DNA from: Comamonadaceae bacterium G21597-S1
Lineage (GTDB): Bacteria > Pseudomonadota > Gammaproteobacteria > Burkholderiales > Burkholderiaceae_C
NCBI GenBank assembly: GCA_027214345.1
Contig: JAPWHR010000004.1
Location: forward strand, 256,001 to 320,000
DNA: 64,000 nucleotides
Direction of reading: 5' to 3'
Positions 27,867-37,911 of the stretch are shown in pieces. Every line of letters begins with the position of its first letter. The stretch's first letter is position 1. Below the pieces are notes generated by a model, which worked only from the letters and a program-made list of their open reading frames with translations, ran no database searches and was not told the DNA's origin. Position numbers and translations under genes: made by a program.

Positions 27867-29435
27867 ATGCTTGTGTTCGAATCCCGGATCATCGTATTGA
27901 CGCAGCCGTCGTTGCCGAAGGCAATGACCGGCATGCTGGGCGTGGCTGCATGGCTCGCCTTGGCGCCTGCAACCACGGTGGCCCAGGAGGCCGGCACGAA
28001 TGCGCCGCGTTGGTCGGTGGTGCCGCGCGTCTCGGTGACCGAGCGGTTTACGGATAACGTTTCCCTCAGCAGCACGGGCAAGAAGTCCGAACTGGTCACG
28101 ACCGTCCGGCCTGGCATCAGCATTCGCAGCAACGCCGGCCGTCTGAAGGGCAGCTTCGACTATTCGCTGAACGAGATCATGTACGCGCGAGGGAGTTCGG
28201 CGCGGCAGTCGCAGAATTCGTTGAATTCCGCGTTCTCGCTGGAGGCCGTGGACGGGTTTGCCTTCGTTGATTTCAGCGGGACCATTTCGCAGCAATCCGT
28301 TTCCGCCTTCGGAACACAGTCGACGGACGGCTCTTCACTCAATGGCAACTCGACGGAAACCTCCACCTTCCGGCTCTCGCCTTATCTCAAAGGAAACTTC
28401 GCCGGTATCGCCGATTACGTAGTCCGTTATGGGTGGACGAACTCCAACTCGGACGCCGCCAGCACCTCGGACATACGAACCACTGATGCGTCGATCAATC
28501 TCAGCGGTGCGGTGCGTGGCGGGCCGCTCGGGTGGAGTGCCGGATGGAGCAGCCAGGATGTCAAGTACAGCCTGGGTCGTTCGATTCAGTCCGACCGACT
28601 CAACGGGGCATTGACTTATGCCTTCAATCCGCAAGTCAGCGGCTCCTTGCTGGTATCGCGCGAGTCAAACAACTACACTTCTGCTGCGAAGCAGACCTAT
28701 GGGTCTGCCGGCCTGGGGCTGAACTGGCGCTTGTCGGATCGAACCACGATTGCCGCACAAATCGAGAACCGGTCGTTCGGCCAATCGCACAACATCAGCA
28801 TTTCGCATCGCACGCCCCGTACGGCGTGGCGTTTCACCGACGTCCGCGATGTGGCGAACTCGCCGGCGCAGTCCGGGGTCACCACGCTGGGGTCGCTGAG
28901 TGACCTTCTGTTCAGCCAGTTTTCATCGCTGGAGCCCGATCCGCTGAAGCGCGCGGAACTGGTCAGCCGTTTCATGCAGGACAACGGCCTGAGTGCTGAT
29001 ACGCAGGTGATCAGCAACTTCCTGACGTCCACCGTCTCGCTGCAGCGGCGTCAGGAAGCGTCGTTCGCGTTGCTGGGCGTACGCGACACCATCACGTTCA
29101 TCATGAATCGTGGCTCCAACAGTTCCCTGGGTACGTTCGTGACGGCCGTGGACGACCTGTCGACGAATACAGTTGTGCACCAGAGCGGCTTCAGCATGTT
29201 GTATGCGCATCGTTTGACGCCGGACATGTCGATGAATGTCCTCGTGTCTCGTCAAAGCACGTCGGGCAATGGCGGCGCATCTGGTACCACGCTGCGGGCG
29301 CTGGACCTCAGCGTGTCCAGTCGACTGGGCCGCAACATGAGTGCCAGCGTCGGCGCGCGGCGGGTGTTCTTCGACAGTGCGACCAATCCGTACACGGAAA
29401 CTGCGTTGACGGGTAACCTGAATGTGCAGTTCTGA
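27867..29435 (+). CDS. XrtA/PEP-CTERM-associated outer-membrane protein (TIGR03016-like)
   Basis: 522 residues starting at an ATG directly after the kinase stop. A signal-type segment ends near VAQEAG, followed by WSVVPRVSVTERFTDNVSL. The rest is Ser/Thr-rich beta strands ending LNVQF, typical of an outer-membrane barrel. Position between the kinase and the ExeA-like ATPase matches the conserved gene order of exosortase A loci. Its exact role in export is not established. Confidence 0.88.
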   Translation: MLVFESRIIVLTQPSLPKAMTGMLGVAAWLALAPATTVAQEAGTNAPRWSVVPRVSVTERFTDNVSLSSTGKKSELVTTVRPGISIRSNAGRLKGSFDYSLNEIMYARGSSARQSQNSLNSAFSLEAVDGFAFVDFSGTISQQSVSAFGTQSTDGSSLNGNSTETSTFRLSPYLKGNFAGIADYVVRYGWTNSNSDAASTSDIRTTDASINLSGAVRGGPLGWSAGWSSQDVKYSLGRSIQSDRLNGALTYAFNPQVSGSLLVSRESNNYTSAAKQTYGSAGLGLNWRLSDRTTIAAQIENRSFGQSHNISISHRTPRTAWRFTDVRDVANSPAQSGVTTLGSLSDLLFSQFSSLEPDPLKRAELVSRFMQDNGLSADTQVISNFLTSTVSLQRRQEASFALLGVRDTITFIMNRGSNSSLGTFVTAVDDLSTNTVVHQSGFSMLYAHRLTPDMSMNVLVSRQSTSGNGGASGTTLRALDLSVSSRLGRNMSASVGARRVFFDSATNPYTETALTGNLNVQF

Positions 29436-29438
29436 TTC

Positions 29439-30524
29439 ATGTACGAAGCTTTTTATGGGCTGACCAGCAAGCCTTTCCAACTCAATCCTGATCCCAGCTT
29501 CTACTTCGGTAGCAAGCAGCACCGACGTGCCAAGGCATACCTGGAGTATGGCCTTTTGCGCAACGAAGGTTTCATCGTCATCACCGGCGAGATCGGCGCC
29601 GGCAAGACCACCATCGTGCGCGGTCTGCTCGACAGCATGGACCCCAATACGGTCACTGCCGCGAACCTGGTGAGTACCCAGCTGGATGCCGAGGACACCT
29701 TGCGCATGGTCGGCGCCGCGTTTGGCGTGCGTGTCAAGGACGTGTCCAAGGCCGACCTGCTGATGACCATCGAGGCCTTCCTCGTCACGCAGGTCAGCGA
29801 AGGCAAGCGCAGCCTGCTGATCGTCGACGAAGCGCAAAACCTGACGCCGCGGGCCGTCGAAGAACTCCGGATGTTGTCGAATTTCCAATTCGGCAAGCAG
29901 GCGTTGCTGCAGACCTTCCTGGTCGGCCAACCCGAGTTTCGCGAGATCCTGCAGCACCCGAACATGCAGCAGTTGCGGCAGCGGGTCACCGCGACCTGTC
30001 ACATCGGCCCGCTGGACGTCGAGGAAACACGGGGATACATCGAGCACCGCCTCAAGTGCGCCGGCGGCACGGGCAAGCCGGAATTCGGCGACGGGGTCTT
30101 CGAGGCGATCTTCAAGGCCACAGGCGGCATTCCCCGGCGCATCAATTCGGTGTGCGACCGGCTGCTCCTGCTGGGATTTCTGGGGGACAAGGAGCGCCTG
30201 ACTCTGGAGGATGTCGACGAGGTCGTCAACGAGTTGCATGAAGAAGGTGGTGCAGGGGCTCCGCGGCTGGTCTCGGTCCGGGCGCCACTGGAGCATGCGT
30301 CGCATATGGGTGAGGTTGACGAACGAGTCGATATCGATCTGGCCAAACTCCAGCAGGGCATCGCACCATTCGCAGACAGTCTGTCCGGCCAGTTGTCCAA
30401 CCTCAGTGCCGAGCATCACGGTGACCGGCTCCAGCGCCTCGAGCGCAGTCTGATGCGACTCGAGCGAGTCAACCTCGAAATCCTGTCGATGTTGCAGAAG
30501 ATGGTCGCCGCCGTGCGGCGCTGA
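29439..30524 (+). CDS. XrtA-associated ExeA-like AAA ATPase (TIGR03015-like)
   Basis: 361 residues beginning MYEAFYGLTSKPFQLNPDP, the hallmark of the ExeA/GspA ATPase family. Walker A is TGEIGAGKTT and Walker B LLIVDEAQNL; an AAA lid and arginine region (TGGIPRRINSVCDRLLL) follow. The C-terminal 90 residues form a predicted coiled coil. The protein probably energises envelope assembly of the exopolysaccharide machinery. Confidence 0.92.
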   Translation: MYEAFYGLTSKPFQLNPDPSFYFGSKQHRRAKAYLEYGLLRNEGFIVITGEIGAGKTTIVRGLLDSMDPNTVTAANLVSTQLDAEDTLRMVGAAFGVRVKDVSKADLLMTIEAFLVTQVSEGKRSLLIVDEAQNLTPRAVEELRMLSNFQFGKQALLQTFLVGQPEFREILQHPNMQQLRQRVTATCHIGPLDVEETRGYIEHRLKCAGGTGKPEFGDGVFEAIFKATGGIPRRINSVCDRLLLLGFLGDKERLTLEDVDEVVNELHEEGGAGAPRLVSVRAPLEHASHMGEVDERVDIDLAKLQQGIAPFADSLSGQLSNLSAEHHGDRLQRLERSLMRLERVNLEILSMLQKMVAAVRR

Positions 30525-30537
30525 AGGGACGTTCTGC

Positions 30538-31419
30538 ATGATGCCTTCCGCCATCACCAACGCACTGACCATCGATGTCGAGGACTATTTCCAGGTCTCG
30601 GCATTTGCGCCGCACATCGCACGCTCCAGCTGGGACAGCTGCGAATGCCGTGTGGAGCGTAATGTGGGGCGTATCCTGGATTTGCTGGCCGAGCGGCAGA
30701 CGCGAGCCACATTCTTCACCCTGGGCTGGATTGCCGAGCGGTATCCCCAGTTGATCCGGCGCATTGTCGAGGAGGGTCATGAACTGGCCAGTCACGGTTA
30801 CGGGCACGAGCGAGCCAGTGACCTCAGCGAGGCGGCATTCACGTGGGACATCACCCGGTCCAAGGCCTTGCTCGAAGACCTGTGTGGCGTCGAGGTTCTG
30901 GGATACCGGGCGCCGAGTTTTTCCATCGGCGAGGGAAATCTGTGGGCATTCGATTGCCTGTTGAGGGCCGGGTACCGCTACAGCTCCAGCATCTATCCGA
31001 TCCGCCACGATCACTACGGCATGCCGGACTCCCCCCGTTTCGCCCATGAGGTCCGGCCGGGGCTGCTGGAAGTGCCGATCACCACGCTGCGCATGCTCAA
31101 TCGAAACCTGCCGTCCAGTGGCGGTGGTTATTTCCGCCTGTTGCCGTATCCCTTGTCGCGCTGGATGCTTGCCCGCGTCAACCGCGACGATGCGCAGGCC
31201 GGTGTGTTCTATTTCCATCCGTGGGAGATCGACGTGGACCAACCGCGGATTGCCGGCATCGGTGCCAAGACGCGGTTCAGGCACTACGTCAACATCCATC
31301 GCATGGAATCACGTCTGGGTCGGTTGCTGGGGGATTTCGCCTGGGGGCGCATGGACGAGATCTTTCTGTCCCGGAGCCCGCGCACGCCCGAGCCAGCCGC
31401 TGCGACGGTCGTTGCGTGA
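30538..31419 (+). CDS. XrtA-system polysaccharide deacetylase
   Basis: 293 residues. The NodB-type motifs are LTIDVEDYF (metal Asp), SHGYGHE (metal His-x3-His) and GYRAPSFSI. The C-terminal DUF3473-like extension (YFHPWEIDVDQPR) is typical of the exosortase-locus subfamily. It removes N-acetyl groups from the polymer, making it partly cationic. Codons 1 and 2 are both ATG at 30538/30541. Confidence 0.93.
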   Translation: MMPSAITNALTIDVEDYFQVSAFAPHIARSSWDSCECRVERNVGRILDLLAERQTRATFFTLGWIAERYPQLIRRIVEEGHELASHGYGHERASDLSEAAFTWDITRSKALLEDLCGVEVLGYRAPSFSIGEGNLWAFDCLLRAGYRYSSSIYPIRHDHYGMPDSPRFAHEVRPGLLEVPITTLRMLNRNLPSSGGGYFRLLPYPLSRWMLARVNRDDAQAGVFYFHPWEIDVDQPRIAGIGAKTRFRHYVNIHRMESRLGRLLGDFAWGRMDEIFLSRSPRTPEPAAATVVA

Positions 31420-31429
31420 GTGTGCGGTG

Positions 31430-32464
31430 ATGGACGTCCAGCGTTTGATGCCGGGGGACACAGCGAATGCGCGGCTGTGGGACGCATTCGTCCAGACGTG
31501 CCCGCAAGCGACCTTCTTCCATCGGTCCGGCTGGCAGCAGGTGATCGCGGAGGTGTTCCGGCACCACACCTATTTCCTGTTTGCACGTGAAGGCGAGACC
31601 ATCAAGGGCGTATTGCCCCTGGCCCATGTCAACAGCCGCCTGTTCGGCAACGCGCTGGTGGGTCTGCCGTTTGCCGTCTACGGTGGCGTTGCAGCGGATG
31701 GCGTCGAGGCGGCAGATGCGTTGGAGTCACACGCCCAGGTGCTGGCCCAGCGCTTGCGTGTTCAACACCTCGAGTTGCGCAACATGGACCGCCGACACGC
31801 GGACTGGCCGACACAGGACTTGTACGTGACCTTTCGCAAGGACTTGCTGCCGCAGGAAGAGGCCAACATGCTGGCGATCCCACGCAAGCAGCGGGCCATG
31901 GTTCGCAAAGGCATCAAGAACGGCCTCGCCAGTGCGATCGACGACACCGTAGACGCTTTTTTCGCGTTGTACGCCGACAATGTCCACCGCCACGGAACGC
32001 CCGCTTTGCCCAAGTCCTACTTCCGGACCTTGCAGCAGGTATTCGGCCCGGATTGCGAGGTGCTGACCGTGCGCGCGCCGGATGGACGGCCGCTCAGCAG
32101 CGTGCTGAGCTTCTACTTTCGAGACGAGGTGCTTCCGTATTACGCGGGTGATGACACGTCGGCGCGCGAACTGGCCGCCAACGACTTCAAGTACTGGGAA
32201 TTGATGCGGCGCGCCTGTGCCCGTGGCATCAAGGTGTTCGATTACGGCCGCAGCAAGCAGGGCACGGGCTCGTTTGCGTTCAAGAAGAACTGGGGGTTCG
32301 AGCCGCGGCCCCTGCACTACCAGTATTGCCTGTACCAGCGTGATGCGATACCGCAGAACAACCCGTCGAACGCCAAGTACAAGCTGCTGATCGCCACGTG
32401 GCGACGCATGCCGATCGGCCTTGCCAACTGGCTGGGGCCGTTCATCGTGCGCAGTCTGGGGTGA
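31430..32464 (+). CDS. FemAB-family XrtA/PEP-CTERM-associated protein
   Basis: 344 residues from ATG 31430, ten bases after the deacetylase stop; the frame is open further upstream inside the deacetylase gene but that is a shadow. It has the GNAT-like FemAB fold with AIPRKQRAMVRKGIKNGL and YWELMRRACARGIKVFDYGR. Homologues transfer aminoacyl groups to glycans; here the substrate may be an amino sugar of the exopolysaccharide. It is conserved in XrtA loci. Confidence 0.9.
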   Translation: MDVQRLMPGDTANARLWDAFVQTCPQATFFHRSGWQQVIAEVFRHHTYFLFAREGETIKGVLPLAHVNSRLFGNALVGLPFAVYGGVAADGVEAADALESHAQVLAQRLRVQHLELRNMDRRHADWPTQDLYVTFRKDLLPQEEANMLAIPRKQRAMVRKGIKNGLASAIDDTVDAFFALYADNVHRHGTPALPKSYFRTLQQVFGPDCEVLTVRAPDGRPLSSVLSFYFRDEVLPYYAGDDTSARELAANDFKYWELMRRACARGIKVFDYGRSKQGTGSFAFKKNWGFEPRPLHYQYCLYQRDAIPQNNPSNAKYKLLIATWRRMPIGLANWLGPFIVRSLG

Positions 32465-32470
32465 AAGCTC

Positions 32471-33718
32471 ATGGCAAACATCCTGTACCTTGTGCATCGC
32501 CTACCGTACCCGCCGAACAAAGGGGACAAGGTTCGCTCGTACCATTTGCTGAAGCATCTGGCAGCCAGGCACAAGGTTTTCCTTGGCACGTTCGTTGACG
32601 ATCCTGAGGACATGGCCTTCGTGGAAACCGTGCGGGCCATTTGCGAAGACATGCATGTGTCGCCTCTCAATCCCATGTGGGCGCGGCTGATCAGTACATT
32701 GGCTCTGCTCGACGGCCGACCTATGACCTTGGCTTATTACTCCGACCGGGCCATGCGAGCCTGGGTTGGCAGAATCTGTGTTGAGCATCAGATTGACGCG
32801 GTGGTGGTTTTCTCGTCCGCGATGGGTCAATACGCAGAAATTGTCGCGACTTCTGAAGCTTGCCCGTTGCTGGTGGACTTCGTGGACGTTGATTCCTCGA
32901 AGTGGGCGCAGTATGCATCGAAGCACCGATGGCCCCTTTCGTGGATTTATACGAGGGAAGGGGCTCGTTTGCTTGAATACGAGCGTCGCCTGGCCTCGCA
33001 CTCGCGTCAATCGTTCTTCGTAACGGACAACGAGGTTGCATTGTTTAATCGACTCGCACCTGAGTGCGCGAACGAGGTTCTGACAGTCGGGAATGGCGTG
33101 GACGCCGACTTTTTTTCGCCAGATGAAGGACGATCCAATCCCTTTGGAGCAGGCGAAAGCGCGATCGTATTTACTGGCGCGATGGACTACTGGCCAAACA
33201 TCGATGCTGCGACCTGGTTTGCTACCGAAATGCTACCGCAACTCCGCCAATGGGATGACGCCTTGCGACTGTATATCGTGGGGAGGAGCCCGCCGCAAGA
33301 GGTGCTGGCCTTGGCTTCCGATGGGGTCACTGTGACCGGAACAGTTGCGGATGTTCGGCCATACCTGCAATTCGCCACGGTTGTCGTGGCGCCCATGCGG
33401 GTAGCACGGGGGGTGCAGAACAAGGTGCTCGAGGCTATGGCGATGGGCCGGCCGGTCATTGCGGCTACCGAATGTGTCGACGCGATAGCTGCGCGCAGTG
33501 GAGAGGAGTTGATCGCTGCGCAGTCAGAGCAGGAGTACGTCGACGAAGTAAAACGAATAGTGACGTCGGTCGAATACGCGAATTGCATTGGCGCTGCAGG
33601 CCGCGCTTGTGTTCTCGAACGCTTTAGTTGGGACGCGCATCTTTCGCGGATAGACCGATTCCTGCCTGCACGAACTGACCCCGAGATGGACATTAGGGGA
33701 ACCCATGCCCCAGCCTGA
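32471..33718 (+). CDS. XrtA/PEP-CTERM-associated glycosyltransferase (TIGR03087-like)
   Basis: 415 residues, GT-B fold. The N-terminus ILYLVHRLPYPPNKGDK is characteristic of this exosortase-associated family. Donor-side motifs are VGNGVDADFFSP and NKVLEAMAMGRPVIA. It adds one sugar of the repeat unit at the inner membrane. It overlaps the exosortase gene by 14 bases. Codon use in the middle is somewhat less GC-rich than in its neighbours. Confidence 0.9.
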   Translation: MANILYLVHRLPYPPNKGDKVRSYHLLKHLAARHKVFLGTFVDDPEDMAFVETVRAICEDMHVSPLNPMWARLISTLALLDGRPMTLAYYSDRAMRAWVGRICVEHQIDAVVVFSSAMGQYAEIVATSEACPLLVDFVDVDSSKWAQYASKHRWPLSWIYTREGARLLEYERRLASHSRQSFFVTDNEVALFNRLAPECANEVLTVGNGVDADFFSPDEGRSNPFGAGESAIVFTGAMDYWPNIDAATWFATEMLPQLRQWDDALRLYIVGRSPPQEVLALASDGVTVTGTVADVRPYLQFATVVVAPMRVARGVQNKVLEAMAMGRPVIAATECVDAIAARSGEELIAAQSEQEYVDEVKRIVTSVEYANCIGAAGRACVLERFSWDAHLSRIDRFLPARTDPEMDIRGTHAPA

Positions 33719-35333
33719 ACGTCAAATGTCAGGCGCTCGCTTGCGTGCAAGTGTTGACGGCCGCGTGGCTGGTAGCAGCAACGCGTCAGCCTGGCGCGCG
33801 GCGCTGTTGCCCTTGTTTATCCTGATCATTCTGATCATCACCTTGTATCGTGATACTGCGATGGCGATGATCACGATCTGGTACCGATCGGAAACCTTCA
33901 CGCACGGATTCGTTGTCTTGCCAATCTCTATGTGGTTGATCTGGCGTCGCCGATCCGCGTTGGCGGCCCTGTCGCCGCGTCCTAATCTCTACTTCGTCAT
34001 CGTCTTTGGTGGATTGGCGCTGACGTGGCTGCTTGGCGATTTGGTCGCGGTTAATTCGGTCACTCAGTTTGCCCTTGTCGCGATGATGGTCGCTTCGGTT
34101 CCTGCGGTCCTGGGCTTCTCGGTGGCGACCTCAATCGCCTTCCCACTGGCCTTCATGTTTTTTGCCGTACCCATCGGGGAATTCGTCATGCCCCAGCTGA
34201 TGGACTGGACAGCCGACTTCACGATCCTGGCATTGCGCCTGTCCGGAATTCCGGTATACCGGGAAGGACTGAACTTCGTGATTCCGACCGGCAACTGGTC
34301 GGTCGTCGAGGCTTGCAGTGGTGTCCGGTACCTGATCGCGTCGCTGACCGTCGGCACCTTGTATGCCTACCTGAATTACCAATCCACGCGGCGCAGGCTG
34401 TTGTTCGTGCTGGTGTCGATCCTGGTTCCCGTGGTTGCCAACTGGCTGCGTGCCTACATGATCGTGATGCTGGGGCATTTGTCGGGAAACACCATTGCGG
34501 TCGGAGCCGACCACCTGATCTACGGCTGGGTCTTCTTCGGCGTGGTGATTCTGCTGATGTTCATGATTGGTGCGCGATGGTCGGAACCGGAATACGGCGC
34601 GGCGACGTCGGATCCCGCGCAGACCATATCGAACGCCAGCGGCCGGCAGCCGTCGACAGCCGGGTTCTGGCTGATGGCGCTGCTGTTCGCTGCCATGGCC
34701 GCCATGCCGATGTTTGCCAAACACATGCTCGATCCGGCGGCAGGCGATGACGCGCCGCAACTGGTCCTGCCCGATACGAACCTGCCGCCGTGGCAAGCGG
34801 CCGATGCGGGTGCGTTCGGCTTCAAGCCGCACTTCCTGAACCCGTCGGCGGAATCGAATCGCCTGTACGCCAGTGGCGACAAGACCGTAGGCGTCTATCT
34901 GGCCTTCTACCGCGGCCAGAACTACGAACGCAAGCTGGTGACGTCGACCAACGTGCTGGTCCCCTCCAGTGACAAGGCATGGAGCCAGGTGGAGCATGGT
35001 GCCGCTTCCGTCGATTTCGGTGGCGGCCTGCGGTCCGTGCGTTTTGCCGAATTGCGGCGCATGGGCGCGGCCCCCGCCGAGGCGCCAGAGCGGCTGCTGG
35101 CATGGCAGATCTACTGGATCCACGGCCATCTCACCAGCAGCGACTACCTGGCGAAAGTTTATAGTGCCGCCTATCAGTTGCTGGGCCGAGGGGACGATTC
35201 GGCGGTGTTGGTTTTCTATACGCCGATCCAGGGCAGCGGGGACGCACGGGAAACGCTGGCGTCCTTTGTGGCATCCCACTATGGGCGGATCGACGAGGTG
35301 CTGGAGGCCGCGGCCGCCGGTGGTCGCAAGTAA
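33705..35333 (+). CDS. xrtA: Exosortase A fused to EpsI domain
   Basis: 542 residues. Residues 25-300 hold about eight membrane segments with the exosortase catalytic triad: Cys in VVEACSGVRYL, Arg in NWLRAYMIV, and His in GADHLIYGW. This is a membrane protease/transpeptidase that cleaves PEP-CTERM proteins. Residues ~310-540 are a soluble EpsI (DUF3485) domain with YLAFYRGQNYERKLV, commonly fused or adjacent in these loci. Its likely substrate in the window is the protein at 23.1 kb. Confidence 0.96.
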   Translation: MPQPERQMSGARLRASVDGRVAGSSNASAWRAALLPLFILIILIITLYRDTAMAMITIWYRSETFTHGFVVLPISMWLIWRRRSALAALSPRPNLYFVIVFGGLALTWLLGDLVAVNSVTQFALVAMMVASVPAVLGFSVATSIAFPLAFMFFAVPIGEFVMPQLMDWTADFTILALRLSGIPVYREGLNFVIPTGNWSVVEACSGVRYLIASLTVGTLYAYLNYQSTRRRLLFVLVSILVPVVANWLRAYMIVMLGHLSGNTIAVGADHLIYGWVFFGVVILLMFMIGARWSEPEYGAATSDPAQTISNASGRQPSTAGFWLMALLFAAMAAMPMFAKHMLDPAAGDDAPQLVLPDTNLPPWQAADAGAFGFKPHFLNPSAESNRLYASGDKTVGVYLAFYRGQNYERKLVTSTNVLVPSSDKAWSQVEHGAASVDFGGGLRSVRFAELRRMGAAPAEAPERLLAWQIYWIHGHLTSSDYLAKVYSAAYQLLGRGDDSAVLVFYTPIQGSGDARETLASFVASHYGRIDEVLEAAAAGGRK

Positions 35334-35363
35334 CGCAATACACAGATTTCAGGAGCTTGAATC

Positions 35364-36644
35364 ATGACAGTGGCGGCAGTGATCGGGTTGGGATACGTCG
35401 GACTTCCCTTGGTCGTGGAGTTCGGCAAGCACATGCGAACCATCGGATTCGATATCGCCGAATCCAAGGTGGAGTCGTGCCAGCGTGGCGTCGATCCTTC
35501 TCGCGAACTCGCGGATGAAGACATGGCCTTGGCGACGCAGGCCGTCTATACGTCCGATCCGTCCATGCTGGCCGAGGCCGACATCATCATCGTGGCGGTC
35601 CCGACACCGGTCGATGGCGCCCATATTCCGGATTTCCGGCCCCTGATCGGCTCGAGTACCAGCGTCGGGCGGCACATGAAAAAGGGCGTGACGGTCGTCT
35701 ACGAGTCCACCGTCTACCCCGGCGCGACCGAGGAGGTGTGTATCCCGGTGCTCGAGCGTGAATCCGGCATGACCTGGAAAAAGGACTTTTTTGTCGGATA
35801 TTCGCCCGAACGCATCAATCCCGGCGACAAGGAGCACACGCTGACGAAGATCCTGAAGATCGTCTCCGGCGACACGCCCGAAACGCTGGAGCGAGTGGCC
35901 AAACTGTACGAGCAGATCATCGTGCCAGGGGTGCACAGGGCCTCCAGCATCAAGGCAGCCGAGGCCGCCAAGGTGATCGAGAACACCCAGCGCGACCTGA
36001 ACATCGCCTTGATGAACGAGTTGTCCATCATCTTCGACAAGCTCGGCATCGACACCACCGAAGTTCTCGAGGCCGCCGGTACCAAGTGGAATTTCCTGAA
36101 GTTCAAGCCAGGCCTGGTGGGTGGTCACTGCATCGGCGTGGACCCCTATTACCTGACGCACAAGGCCGAGATGCTCGGGTACAACCCGCAGGTGATCCTG
36201 GCCGGCCGCCGCATCAACGACGGCATGGGCAAGTTCATTGCCGAGCAGACCATCAAGCACATGATTGCCGGCGGCAGTTATGTCAAGGGGGCCAAGGTCA
36301 TCGTCATGGGCTTGACCTTCAAGGAAAACTGCGGCGACCTGCGCAATTCCAAGGTGATCGACATCATCCAGGAATTGCGGAGTTACGGCGTAGATGTGTA
36401 CGTGACCGATCCGCAAGCCGAGGCGGACGAGGCGCAACACGAATACGGCGTCCAACTGGTGGCATGGGATGACCTGCCGCGCGCCGACGGCATCGTCGCG
36501 GCTGTCGCGCACCAGGAGTTTGCCGCCTTGTCCATGGAAGACTTCGGTAAGAAACTGGTCAAAGGTGGGGCCTTCATCGACGTCAAGGCGGCGTTCGATG
36601 CCAAGGCCATTCAGGAATGCGGCTACAAGTTGTGGCGCCTGTAG
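35364..36644 (+). CDS. UDP-N-acetyl-glucosamine 6-dehydrogenase-like nucleotide-sugar dehydrogenase
   Basis: 426 residues of the UDP-glucose/GDP-mannose dehydrogenase family, TviB/WbpA branch. The Rossmann motif is VIGLGYVGLPL, the catalytic Cys lies in GGHCIGVDPYYL, and YSPERINPGD is also conserved. It oxidises a UDP-(acetamido)sugar to the uronic acid, making the polymer acidic. It has a good position 30 bases after xrtA and belongs to the operon. Confidence 0.93.
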   Translation: MTVAAVIGLGYVGLPLVVEFGKHMRTIGFDIAESKVESCQRGVDPSRELADEDMALATQAVYTSDPSMLAEADIIIVAVPTPVDGAHIPDFRPLIGSSTSVGRHMKKGVTVVYESTVYPGATEEVCIPVLERESGMTWKKDFFVGYSPERINPGDKEHTLTKILKIVSGDTPETLERVAKLYEQIIVPGVHRASSIKAAEAAKVIENTQRDLNIALMNELSIIFDKLGIDTTEVLEAAGTKWNFLKFKPGLVGGHCIGVDPYYLTHKAEMLGYNPQVILAGRRINDGMGKFIAEQTIKHMIAGGSYVKGAKVIVMGLTFKENCGDLRNSKVIDIIQELRSYGVDVYVTDPQAEADEAQHEYGVQLVAWDDLPRADGIVAAVAHQEFAALSMEDFGKKLVKGGAFIDVKAAFDAKAIQECGYKLWRL

Positions 36645-36734
36645 GTTCTGGCGCTCCGCCACGCATGCGCGCAACAGGTCTTTTGCGTCTGATTGCCGCC
36701 GACTGCGGCACAACGTGCCGCGACAGGTGTGGGA

Positions 36735-37895
36735 ATGGCCGCCGCTGACCCGCGGCCGCTGGTCGCGCATGTGATGCACCGGTTCGACACCGGCGGGTTG
36801 GAGAACGGCATCGTCAACCTGATCAACCACATGCCCGAGGACCGGTACCGGCACGCGGTGGTGGCACTGACCGAGGTGACGGATTTCCGTCACCGCATCC
36901 GGCGCCCGGACGTGGAGTTCGTGTCGCTGCACAAGCCAGCCGGTCAGGGCCTGTGGCAATACCCGCGCTGGTATCGCCTGTTTCGGCAGATGCGTCCGGA
37001 CATCGTGCATACCCGCAACCTGGCTGCGCTGGAGTGCCAGCTGCCGGCCTGGGCTGCACGGGTGCCCGTGCGTATCCATGGCGAGCATGGTCGCGACGTC
37101 GGCGACCTGGACGGAAGCAACAAGACCTATCAGCGTGTGCGGCGTTTCTACAAGCCGTACGTGCACCACTACCTGGCGCTCTCGCGGGATCTAGCCGACT
37201 ATCTGATCCAGCGGGTCGGCGTGCCTTCCGAGCGCATCACGCAGGTTTACAACGGTGTCGATACCGACACGTTCCGGCCGTCGCCAACGGGTCCGCAGGC
37301 CATCGACGGATGTCCGTTCGACCCGTCGCGCCACTGGATCGTCGGCACCGTCGGGCGCATGCAGGCGGTCAAGGACCAGGTGATGCTGGCTCGGGCCTTC
37401 GTGCATGCCGTCGAGTTGGCGCCGGCGTTGCGCGAACGGCTACGCCTGGTCATGGTCGGGGACGGGCCGCTGCGCCCGCAGGTCATGTCGGTTCTGCACG
37501 CCGCTGGCCTGACCGACCTGGCCTGGTTGCCGGGTGAACGCAGTGATGTCGCCGCCATCATGCGCGGCCTGCACGCATTCGCTTTGCCGTCGCTCGCCGA
37601 AGGCATCTCCAATACCATCCTGGAGGCGATGGCCAGTGGCCTGCCGGTGATCGCCACCGACGTCGGCGGCAACGCGGACCTGGTGGTCAAGGGCCAGACC
37701 GGCGACATCGTCGCGGCGGCCGACCCCTTGGCGATGGCGCAGAGAATCATGTATCTTGCGCAGGCGCCCGATCGGGCGCGCGTCATGGGCGCAGCGGGTC
37801 GGCAACGGGTCGAGGCGTCGTTCAGCATGCAGGCCATGGTCAAGAATTACCAGTACGTCTACGACATGCAACTGCAGCGTATCCGTAGCCGCTGA
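36735..37895 (+). CDS. XrtA/PEP-CTERM-associated glycosyltransferase (TIGR03088-like)
   Basis: 386 residues from ATG 36735; an upstream TTG at 36693 gives an unconserved extension. The N-terminus PLVAHVMHRFDTGGLENG is the family signature of the sugar transferase next to the XrtA amidotransferase. The EX7E motif lies in PSLAEGISNTILEAMASGLP. GT4 family, retaining, cytoplasmic face of the inner membrane. Confidence 0.92.
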   Translation: MAAADPRPLVAHVMHRFDTGGLENGIVNLINHMPEDRYRHAVVALTEVTDFRHRIRRPDVEFVSLHKPAGQGLWQYPRWYRLFRQMRPDIVHTRNLAALECQLPAWAARVPVRIHGEHGRDVGDLDGSNKTYQRVRRFYKPYVHHYLALSRDLADYLIQRVGVPSERITQVYNGVDTDTFRPSPTGPQAIDGCPFDPSRHWIVGTVGRMQAVKDQVMLARAFVHAVELAPALRERLRLVMVGDGPLRPQVMSVLHAAGLTDLAWLPGERSDVAAIMRGLHAFALPSLAEGISNTILEAMASGLPVIATDVGGNADLVVKGQTGDIVAAADPLAMAQRIMYLAQAPDRARVMGAAGRQRVEASFSMQAMVKNYQYVYDMQLQRIRSR

Positions 37896-37911
37896 CAGAA
37901 CAAGGCAAACC

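Noticed and set aside
26001-28295. Long minus-strand open frame of about 760 codons opposite the kinase and chain-length genes
   Set aside because: Antisense shadow of well-recognised genes; sequence is low-complexity and has no signal or domain.
32584-32599. TGGCACG-TTCG-TTGAC as a second sigma-54 promoter
   Set aside because: It lies inside the glycosyltransferase coding sequence and lacks the essential -12 GC (GA instead).
33705-33718. Frameshift between glycosyltransferase and exosortase genes
   Set aside because: The 14-bp overlap is a normal operon overlap; both proteins are full length.
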